Shown here: positions 1-4,841 of the stretch, in pieces | How positions within the stretch are numbered: the stretch's first letter is position 1 | How the letters are laid out: the number at the start of each line of letters is the position of its first letter | Assembly (NCBI GenBank): GCA_019114115.1 | Contig: DXGD01000266.1 | Coordinates: 1-5,303 of the forward strand | Length of the DNA stretch: 5,303 nucleotides | Direction: 5' to 3' | From: Candidatus Nesterenkonia stercoripullorum | Lineage (GTDB): Bacteria; Actinomycetota; Actinomycetes; Actinomycetales; Micrococcaceae | Position numbers and translations under genes: made by a program | Notes under the pieces: generated by a model | What the model was told of the DNA's origin: nothing | Seen by the model: the letters and a program-made list of their open reading frames with translations, nothing else | The model's database searches: none

Positions 1-2
1 GC

Positions 3-68
3 GGGAGCATCGCCGTGGAGATCACCTCGCATGTGCTCGTCGACCCTGAGGGTGAGCGGCGGGACGGA
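3..68 (+). other. soxA: C-terminal tail of SoxA (sarcosine oxidase alpha subunit), partial
   Basis: The first codons read GSIAVEITSHVLVDPEGERRDG. SoxA proteins end in a GcvT-type C-terminal barrel whose last strand carries a DPxGxR motif. The paralogous oxidase on the other strand of this same window ends in almost the same way (EASVVSEPIFDPTGERMRA, then stop at 2009). Seeing the same DPxGER terminus here, immediately before soxG, identifies these residues as the end of SoxA, whose usual place is directly upstream of soxG. In this window the expected stop after the motif is missing and translation continues into the linker. The rest of SoxA lies beyond the left edge. Confidence 0.65.
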
Positions 69-812
69 GTCGTGCTGGACGGAGAGCCGGGGCCCACCCC
101 CGTCCTCGGCGCGGGCGGCTGTGGCCGCGCGCCGGAGGAGTCTGACCCAGGGACACCCAGCGCGGCAGGGCCCACGCCGGGAGCCTCCAAAACGGCCGGG
201 GCGAACACTGATCAGCAGCGTTTTGCTCCGGCTGACGAGCTGCGGGAGCGTATGGAAGCCGCCTCACGCGAGAGCAGGCACGCGGCGACGCTGCGCGAGA
301 TCCGTTTCCCGCAGCACATCGGCCTGCGCTGCACACCGGGCACTGACGCGGCCGAGGCACTGGAGCACGCTCTGGGCCTCAGCCTTCCCAGGCGCCCGCT
401 GTCGAGCACAGGGGATCCCGACGGCGCCCACATCCTGTGGCTGTCGCCAGATGAGTTCCTCTACGTGGATGTCACCGGGGAACACGTCTCCCTCGATGCG
501 CTCTCGAGCGCGCTCGAGGGTCTCGGCGGACAGGCCGTGGACCTCTCCAGCAACCGAGCGACCCTCGAGCTCAGCGGAACCACGGCCCGCGACGTTCTGG
601 AATCAGGGTGCCGGATCGATCTGCACCCCCGGGAGTTCCCGGTGGGCATGGTGGTCTCGACGCTGCTGAGCACGGTCAACGTCATCATCCACCGCAGTGG
701 TGAGGACGTCTTCCGGGTCATACCGAGGTCATCCTTCGCGCACTACACCGTGGAATGGCTGCTCGATGCGATGGCCGGGCATGTCCCCGAGTACGCCGCC
801 GCGACACGCTGA
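3..812 (+). CDS. soxG: Sarcosine oxidase gamma subunit (SoxG), apparently fused to the C-terminus of SoxA; 5' end outside window
   Basis: SoxG is the small subunit of heterotetrameric sarcosine oxidase (SoxBDAG), which turns sarcosine, THF and O2 into glycine, 5,10-methylene-THF and H2O2 in the cytoplasm. The frame is open from the left edge and stops at 810-812. Counting from the first GTG (15), the SoxG domain spans about residues 69-255. It shows family-like blocks: TLREIRFPQHIGLR (92-105), ILWLSPDEFLYV (140-151), QAVDLSSNRATLELSG (173-188), GCRIDLHPREFPVGMVVST (198-216) and a closing WLLDAM (248-253). Before it lie a SoxA-like tail (to residue 18) and a low-complexity linker (19 to ~68). 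No stop separates the three parts. The only ATG near the domain start is at 252 (residue 80), with GGGAG only 3 nt upstream and after the domain has already begun. GTG at 15 or 72 has no good Shine-Dalgarno. The simplest reading is one SoxA-SoxG polypeptide. A separate SoxG from an internal start, or a sequence error hiding the SoxA stop, remains possible. purU follows 66 bp downstream. Confidence 0.87.
   Translation, partial: GSIAVEITSHVLVDPEGERRDGVVLDGEPGPTPVLGAGGCGRAPEESDPGTPSAAGPTPGASKTAGANTDQQRFAPADELRERMEAASRESRHAATLREIRFPQHIGLRCTPGTDAAEALEHALGLSLPRRPLSSTGDPDGAHILWLSPDEFLYVDVTGEHVSLDALSSALEGLGGQAVDLSSNRATLELSGTTARDVLESGCRIDLHPREFPVGMVVSTLLSTVNVIIHRSGEDVFRVIPRSSFAHYTVEWLLDAMAGHVPEYAAATR
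69..218 (+). other. Low-complexity Pro/Gly/Ala-rich linker between SoxA tail and SoxG domain
   Basis: These ~50 codons are rich in Gly, Ala, Pro, Ser and Thr (for example GPTPVLGAGGCG and SAAGPTPGASKTAGANT) with a few acidic residues. They have no hydrophobic core pattern and match no domain I recognise, so they are probably disordered. Their composition recalls the two inserts in the oxidase on the opposite strand. The segment joins the SoxA-like end to the SoxG start around RFAPADELRERM. Confidence 0.6.
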
Positions 813-815
813 CTA

Positions 816-842
816 CCCCGGCGCGCGCTACGCGCGTCGGGG
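816..842 (+). promoter_or_regulatory. Strong GC hairpin in the soxG-purU gap
   Basis: CCCCGGCGCGCG (816-827) pairs along its full length with CGCGCGTCGGGG (831-842), with one G-U wobble (821/837) and a three-base CTA loop. It begins 4 nt after the soxG stop. No T-tract follows, so it is not a canonical intrinsic terminator. It could be a 3' stabiliser or partial terminator that lowers purU expression relative to sox. An 8-bp direct repeat CTACCCCG flanks it (813-820 and 844-851). The second copy lets CGGGG (838-842) pair instead with CCCCG (847-851), giving a mutually exclusive small hairpin. The purU ribosome binding site lies outside both structures. Confidence 0.6.
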
Positions 843-878
843 GCTACCCCGTCACCCCTGCGGACCGAAGGGAACCCT

Positions 879-1736
879 ATGAATACTGCAGATCCCACCA
901 GCTACATCCTGCGATTCGACTGCCCGGAGCGACCCGGTCTGGTCCATTCGATCACCGGGATCCTGCTGCGCCATGGCGGCGATATCGGCGAGCTCAAGCA
1001 GTTCGACGACCCCCGTGCCGGGCACTTCTTCCTGCGCATCCGGTTCTCCACCGGCGACGGCGTCGAAGCCCTGCGGGCCGAGCTCGAACAGCTCGCCGTC
1101 GAGCTCGGGGCGAACTGGGAACTCCGTGAACAGGGCGCACGTCCTCGTGTGCTGGTGATGGTCTCGAAGTTCGGGCACTGCCTGAACGATCTCCTCTATC
1201 GTTCCCGCACTGGGGAGCTCCCCGTGGAGATCGCCACGGTGGTCTCGAACCACCCAGATCATCGGCAGGTGGTCGAATGGCACGGTATCCCGTACTTCCA
1301 TGTGCCCGTGACAGCTGACACGAAGCCGCAAGCGGAGGCGCGACTCCTTGAGCTGGTCGATCGGTTCGAGGTCGACCTTGTGGTGCTGGCCCGCTACATG
1401 CAGATCCTCTCCGAAGATCTTTCCCGGCGTCTGACGGGGAGGGCGATCAACATCCACCACTCCTTCCTGCCGTCGTTCAAGGGCGCAAAGCCCTACCACC
1501 AGGCCTACGAGCGCGGGGTCAAGACGGTCGGCGCCACGGCCCACTACGTCAACGACGATCTGGACGAGGGGCCGATCATCGCGCAGCAGGTTGTGGACGT
1601 GGACCACACATTCGGACCCGACGATCTCGTCGCCGCAGGGCGTGATTCAGAGTGCAAGGCGCTCTCGGACGCGGTGAAGTGGCACTGCGAAGGACGGGTC
1701 TTCCTCAACGACCAGCGCACCGTCGTCCTCCGCTGA
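879..1736 (+). CDS. purU: Formyltetrahydrofolate deformylase PurU
   Basis: PurU hydrolyses 10-formyl-THF to formate and THF in the cytoplasm. At 285 residues it is close to the E. coli enzyme (280). An N-terminal ACT domain (about residues 7-85; LRFDCPERPGLVHSITG at 11-27) is followed by a formyltransferase-fold catalytic domain (about 89-285). Catalytic signatures are intact: NIHHSFLPSF (191-200) supplies the Asn and His of the N-x-H motif, and NDDLDEGPI (225-233) supplies the Asp (D229) aligning with the active-site Asp of GAR transformylase. GATAHYVND, PYHQAYERG and AGRD are further PurU hallmarks. The ATG at 879 has a good Shine-Dalgarno, GAAGG at 867-871, spaced 7 nt. Its position behind soxG matches known actinobacterial sox operons. 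There it recovers THF and disposes of one-carbon units released from sarcosine and dimethylglycine methyl groups. Control by glycine or methionine through the ACT domain is known for E. coli PurU and is not shown here. Confidence 0.97.
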   Translation: MNTADPTSYILRFDCPERPGLVHSITGILLRHGGDIGELKQFDDPRAGHFFLRIRFSTGDGVEALRAELEQLAVELGANWELREQGARPRVLVMVSKFGHCLNDLLYRSRTGELPVEIATVVSNHPDHRQVVEWHGIPYFHVPVTADTKPQAEARLLELVDRFEVDLVVLARYMQILSEDLSRRLTGRAINIHHSFLPSFKGAKPYHQAYERGVKTVGATAHYVNDDLDEGPIIAQQVVDVDHTFGPDDLVAAGRDSECKALSDAVKWHCEGRVFLNDQRTVVLR

Positions 1737-1792
1737 CCCGCCCAGCACTGAGACCGCTGAGCGGGAGGCACTGAGCAGGGGCGCTGGGCGGG
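1737..1792 (+). terminator. Long-range inverted repeat directly after purU
   Basis: CCCGCCCAGC (1737-1746), starting on the base after the purU stop, is the exact reverse complement of GCTGGGCGGG (1783-1792). The 36-nt space between contains a small hairpin, CCGC/GCGG (1754-1757 and 1761-1764). The resulting branched structure at the 3' end of the sox-purU transcript could act as a U-less terminator or mRNA-end stabiliser. A further 5-bp stem CGCGG/CCGCG (1803-1807/1814-1818) follows. Function is inferred from position only. Confidence 0.4.
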
Positions 1793-1853
1793 CGCTGCTG
1801 AACGCGGAAGGCACCGCGAGCGCACCGCTGGCCACGAGAGCGCGCCCAACCCC

Positions 1854-1898
1854 CCGTTTCCTGCCCGACCCTCCGTTTCCTGCCCGACCCTCCATTTT
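1854..1898. repeat. 19-bp tandem repeat, 2.4 copies
   Basis: CCGTTTCCTGCCCGACCCT occurs twice in a row without change (1854-1872 and 1873-1891). It is followed by a degraded partial third copy (CCATTTT, 1892-1898). It lies in the non-coding zone between the convergent purU and oxidase genes. It is probably a replication-slippage product. No function is evident. Confidence 0.75.
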
Positions 1899-1903
1899 CG
1901 GCG

Positions 1904-1930
1904 AAGCCCTCCCCTCTTGGGGAGGGCCTT
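1904..1930. terminator. Hairpin terminator candidate between convergent genes (first)
   Basis: GCCCTCCCC (1906-1914) and GGGGAGGGC (1919-1927) form a perfect 9-bp stem around a TCTT loop. Shifting the pairing by one bulged base extends it with AA/TT at the base (1904-1905 with 1929-1930). No long T-tract follows on either strand, as is common for actinobacterial terminators. Its place between converging genes supports a terminator role. Confidence 0.6.
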
Positions 1931-1934
1931 ATGA

Positions 1935-1968
1935 ACTGTGGAGGGTTTCACGGGAAACCCTCCACAGT
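1935..1968. terminator. Perfect 15-bp-stem hairpin, likely bidirectional terminator
   Basis: ACTGTGGAGGGTTTC (1935-1949) is exactly reverse-complementary to GAAACCCTCCACAGT (1954-1968), with a four-base ACGG loop. It is the strongest hairpin in the 272-bp gap and lies 41 bp past the stop of the minus-strand oxidase gene (2009). Because it is symmetric it can fold in transcripts from both strands. Neither side has a U-tract, so the terminator assignment rests on stem strength and convergent position. Confidence 0.72.
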
Positions 1969-2008
1969 GCGCTCTGCGAGCCGGCCGGGTGCGGAGTCCG
2001 CGGGGATC

Positions 2009-4714
2009 TCAGGCCCGCATGCGCTCCCCTGTGGGGTCGAAGATCGGCTCGGAGACGACGGATGCCTCGTAGAAGCGGTCGAAGTAACGGATGCTGAGCC
2101 GCTGGCCGACGTCGGAGTGCTCAATCGGCAACCAGGCATAGGCGATCGAGAGGCCCGTCGCGAATCCTTGGTCCGCGCTGGTCACGTACCCAATGCGCGC
2201 GGAGCCGGGGCCGTTGCCGCCCGCATCCGCACCTGCACCAGCGTTTCCACCGGTGTCCGCGCCAGCACCACCTTCCGCGCCCGGCTCCCCCGACGTGGAG
2301 GACGACCCTCCGCCAGACTCGCTCGAGAGGTAGACGGGCTCATGACCGAGGATGACCGCACTCGGGTCGTCAAGGACGACGGCGCAGAGCTTGCGCTTCA
2401 GCTCCCACCGGCCGTTGTCCTGGAGGATCTGGTCCACACGCTCGCGCTGCTCACCGCGCAGCGCGAAGTCGATTCCCGCCTCATACGGTGTGTGCTCCCG
2501 GGAGAGATCACTGCCCCACAGGCGGAAGCCCTTCTCCAGCCGCATGGACTCGAACGCCCGACGGCCGACGGGCAGGATCCCATGATCGGCCCCCGCGGCG
2601 AAGATCTGATCCCACAGGTGCCTGCCGAACTCTGCAGGAGCGTAGAGCTCCCACCCGAGCTCACCGATGTAGCTCAGCCGCAGGGCCATCACCGGAACAC
2701 CTGCCACCCGGATACGACGGCAGCGGTAGAAGCGGAATCCCTCGGCGGAGACGTCGTCGTCGGTGAGGGTGCTGAGCACGGCCCGGGCCTGCGGGCCCCA
2801 CAGCCCCAGACCGCACTGGCCTGAGCCGACGTCCTGGATCGTGATGGCCGAGCGGGACCCGGCGGCGCCCTCACCCGCGGCGCCCTCTCCCCCGGCGTCA
2901 GAGCCAATGTCCGAGCCAGCGTCGCGCCGCTGCTCCAGGTTCAGCTGCAGCCAGGCGGTGTCGAGGGTGCCGTTGATGCCGAGGTGATAGTCCTCCTCAC
3001 CGAACCGCGCCACTGTGATGTCGGAGAGCACCCCTCCGGCCTCGTCCATCAGCAAGGCGTAGACGACACTGCCGATACCCTTGCCAACCGGACGGCTGAG
3101 CTGGGCGTTGAGGAACTCCGTGGCGCCAGGCCCACTGACGGTGATGCGCGGCAGCGAGGACATGTCCACCACTCCGACACCCTCACGCAGGGCACCTGCC
3201 TCGATTGCGACCGTCTCGTCCCAGTACTGAGCTGCCCACTCGTCGCGCTTGGGCAACGGCTGGTCACCGAGCATCGGCGTTCCGCGGTCCGCGTTCGCGC
3301 GGTACCACAACGGGCGCTCCCAGCCGTTGGCAGAGCCGAACTCGGCACCGAACTGGACTTCGCGCTCGTAGAACGGCGAGGTCCGCAGCCCGCGCAGCCG
3401 CAGCGTGTCTGCCCGGGGGTGGACGATGTCGTACACCTCGTCATAGGACTCCTCACCCATCTCGCGGGCCCAGCGCTCCGAGACGACAGTGGGGTCGAAG
3501 CGGCTCAGGTCCAGCCCGTGGGTGTCGATCCCAGGATCGTCGTAGGCGATCCAGTCCGCGAGGACTTCGCCGACGCCGGCCGACTGGGTCACCCACACGG
3601 CCTGCGCCATCCAGAGACCGTCGACGCCGGGCACGGGACCCATCAGCGGGCCGCCGTCGGGCGTGAAGGAGAAGATGCCGTTGAAGCTCTTCGCCGGGTC
3701 AGGCTGCCCGCCACGGATACCCGGCATGAGACGCTCGGCCTCCGCCCAGGTCGGAGTGAAGTCTTGTGGTGTGAACGGGTGCACCGAGGGCTGCTCGGCT
3801 CCGCCGAGATACTCCTCGACCGGCGCGATCTCAGCGTCGGCGACCGGCATCGGGCGGTGCTCATAGGCGCCGATGGCCAGCCGGTTCCCCCATTCGCGCA
3901 GGTACATGCCGTAGCTCTGATGCCGCAGCATCGGTTTCGTCACTTCAGTCGACTCGCTGGGCCAGTCCTGTCCGGAGAGCGGCTGGCTGAAGCCGAAGCC
4001 GTGCTCGACCGGCAGCATCGGGATCTCGAAGCCGAGAAGGTCGCGCGCCAGCCCCGGGCCCCAGAACCCTGCACAGGAAATCACGATGTCCGCGGGGATC
4101 TCCTCGCCCGGGTCGTCGGCAGGGGCGCCTGCCGCGTGCACCTGCACACCGGTGACCCGGCCGCTGGCAGTGTGCACTGCGCCGACCCGGGTGCTGCTGA
4201 TGACCTTCGCGCCGTTCTCGACCGCTCGGGACGTTTGCCACTCGACCGCCCGGACGCCCTTCACCACGGCGTCTGTGGGAGTGTGCAGGCCACCGAGCAC
4301 CGTCGAGGTGTCAATGCCCGGCCACAACCTCGCGATCTCCTCCGCGGAGATCAGCTCAGCCGGAACTCCCCAGGACTCCGCGAAACCCAGGCGACGATGC
4401 AGTTCGTGCAGCCGCACCTCATCGGTGGCGAGCTCTATGCCTCCCACTCGCTTGGAGACCCACCCGTCGCTGGCTTGGGCGCCGTCCATCTTGTTCACCG
4501 TGCGCTGAGCGAGCTCGCTCATCGCTTTGCCCGGCGCGATCTGAAAGACGAAGCCGGGCGCGTGGGAGCTCGACCCCCCGGTGGCATACACCGGTCCCTG
4601 CTCCACGACAGTCACCGCACGGAATCCGCGTCTGGTGAGTTCATCGGCGACGGCGGCTCCCACCACCCCTAGTCCGATGATCACGACGCGGGCATTGCTT
4701 CGGGTATCTTTCAC
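2009..4714 (-). CDS. dmg: Dimethylglycine oxidase-like FAD/THF-dependent demethylase (DAO + GcvT fusion)
   Basis: This 901-residue protein is predicted to oxidise an N-methyl group of dimethylglycine, producing sarcosine, and to pass the carbon to THF as 5,10-methylene-THF. Domains: FAD-binding DAO fold (about 8-390) with GLGVVG (14-19) and E38 for the FAD ribose; a linking FAO_M-type segment (about 400-480); GcvT folate domain (about 485-745); GcvT C-terminal barrel (about 770-900). From memory of Arthrobacter globiformis dimethylglycine oxidase (830 residues), key residues align: H51 in SSSHAPG (histidyl-FAD link), H238 and Y271 (active site, like H225 and Y259), and D565 in SDITVAR (folate site, like D552). 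WVTHSAG of that enzyme is WVTQSAG here (Q377). The ~70 extra residues are mostly two Gly/Ala-rich inserts (597-621 and 798-838) in the GcvT half. The start is GTG at 4712-4714, with AGGGGGA 6 nt upstream; the Rossmann strand begins by residue 9. It is expressed apart from and convergent with sox-purU. Oxidase versus dehydrogenase, and dimethylglycine versus sarcosine or a related amine, cannot be fixed from sequence alone. Confidence 0.88.
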   Translation of the reverse strand: MKDTRSNARVVIIGLGVVGAAVADELTRRGFRAVTVVEQGPVYATGGSSSHAPGFVFQIAPGKAMSELAQRTVNKMDGAQASDGWVSKRVGGIELATDEVRLHELHRRLGFAESWGVPAELISAEEIARLWPGIDTSTVLGGLHTPTDAVVKGVRAVEWQTSRAVENGAKVISSTRVGAVHTASGRVTGVQVHAAGAPADDPGEEIPADIVISCAGFWGPGLARDLLGFEIPMLPVEHGFGFSQPLSGQDWPSESTEVTKPMLRHQSYGMYLREWGNRLAIGAYEHRPMPVADAEIAPVEEYLGGAEQPSVHPFTPQDFTPTWAEAERLMPGIRGGQPDPAKSFNGIFSFTPDGGPLMGPVPGVDGLWMAQAVWVTQSAGVGEVLADWIAYDDPGIDTHGLDLSRFDPTVVSERWAREMGEESYDEVYDIVHPRADTLRLRGLRTSPFYEREVQFGAEFGSANGWERPLWYRANADRGTPMLGDQPLPKRDEWAAQYWDETVAIEAGALREGVGVVDMSSLPRITVSGPGATEFLNAQLSRPVGKGIGSVVYALLMDEAGGVLSDITVARFGEEDYHLGINGTLDTAWLQLNLEQRRDAGSDIGSDAGGEGAAGEGAAGSRSAITIQDVGSGQCGLGLWGPQARAVLSTLTDDDVSAEGFRFYRCRRIRVAGVPVMALRLSYIGELGWELYAPAEFGRHLWDQIFAAGADHGILPVGRRAFESMRLEKGFRLWGSDLSREHTPYEAGIDFALRGEQRERVDQILQDNGRWELKRKLCAVVLDDPSAVILGHEPVYLSSESGGGSSSTSGEPGAEGGAGADTGGNAGAGADAGGNGPGSARIGYVTSADQGFATGLSIAYAWLPIEHSDVGQRLSIRYFDRFYEASVVSEPIFDPTGERMRA
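2201..2323 (-). other. Gly/Ala/Ser/Asp-rich 41-residue insert in the oxidase C-terminal barrel
   Basis: Residues 798-838 of the oxidase are almost wholly G, A, S, D, E, N, T and P, with no hydrophobic or aromatic residue. They include an imperfect 10-residue duplication, GAGADTGGNA (816-825) then GAGADAGGNG (826-835). They sit between PVYL and IGYVTS, a beta-hairpin turn that in A. globiformis dimethylglycine oxidase (recalled sequence) is only a few residues long. The segment is probably a disordered surface loop grown by repeat expansion. Confidence 0.75.
2852..2926 (-). repeat. Second Gly/Ala/Asp-rich insert, containing a 15-bp tandem duplication
   Basis: Residues 597-621 read as alternating Gly/Ala/Asp/Ser units (DAGSDIGSDAGGE and on). 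Within the DNA, 2862-2876 and 2877-2891 are adjacent 15-bp copies differing at one base, encoding GEGAA twice. The insert lies in the GcvT folate domain just after the DTAWLQLNLEQRR helix and before ITIQDVGSGQCGLGLWG, where the related enzyme has a short loop. The near-identical DNA copies suggest recent slippage. Confidence 0.7.
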
Positions 4715-4720
4715 GGGCCG

Positions 4721-4727
4721 TCCCCCT
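4721..4727 (-). promoter_or_regulatory. Ribosome binding site fixing the GTG start of the oxidase
   Basis: On the minus strand AGGGGGA lies 6 nt upstream of GTG (4712-4714). It is the best Shine-Dalgarno in the region, and the GTG is followed directly by the FAD-binding strand RVVIIGLGVVG. This supports GTG as the start rather than any downstream ATG. Confidence 0.75.
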
Positions 4728-4743
4728 GCCTGTGGGCGCCTGC

Positions 4744-4764
4744 CGCATTGTGTTGCTCAATGCG
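4744..4764. promoter_or_regulatory. 21-bp inverted repeat, candidate operator upstream of the oxidase
   Basis: CGCATTG (4744-4750) and CAATGCG (4758-4764) are perfect 7-bp inverted half-sites around a 7-bp spacer. Half-site centres are 14 bp apart, so the site is compatible with a dimeric regulator. It lies 30-50 bp upstream of the oxidase start and downstream of the predicted promoter, a position suited to repression by blocking transcription. The neighbouring IclR-type protein is the obvious candidate ligand. The same sequence could fold as a leader-RNA hairpin instead. Confidence 0.5.
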
Positions 4765-4789
4765 CACGCATGATGTGCATGACGCACCC

Positions 4790-4819
4790 ATCGTAGGCAG
4801 AGCATGATCTTACTCACAA
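4790..4819 (-). promoter_or_regulatory. Candidate sigma-70-type promoter of the oxidase gene
   Basis: Reading the minus strand, TTGTGA (4814-4819) and TACGAT (4790-4795) are separated by 18 bp and each match 4 of 6 consensus bases of the -35 and -10 boxes. Transcription would start near 4783, giving a leader of about 70 nt that contains the inverted repeat at 4744-4764. Actinobacterial promoters are variable, so this is only a candidate. Confidence 0.4.
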
Positions 4820-4841
4820 GAGTTGTGGCGAGCGTTACCCG

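Noticed and set aside
31..669. 212-codon open frame on the + strand overlapping soxG in another frame
   Set aside because: Arg/Ser/Pro-rich out-of-frame translation of soxG, with no family features and no ribosome binding site.
852..1607. 251-codon open frame on the - strand
   Set aside because: Antisense to purU, which is fully supported by family motifs; the reverse translation has no recognisable domain.
1854..1898. Possible CRISPR-like repeats
   Set aside because: The repeats are directly adjacent with no spacers and only 19 bp long, so this is a simple tandem repeat.
1931..2824. 297-codon open frame on the + strand
   Set aside because: Its start lies inside the terminator palindrome and most of it is antisense to the 3' half of the oxidase gene. 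Its composition is shadow-like and no domain is visible.
2984..4672. 562-codon open frame on the + strand
   Set aside because: It is antisense to the oxidase gene, whose protein has clear conserved domains and catalytic residues. The + strand translation shows no recognisable domain and is the usual stop-free shadow of GC-rich coding DNA.
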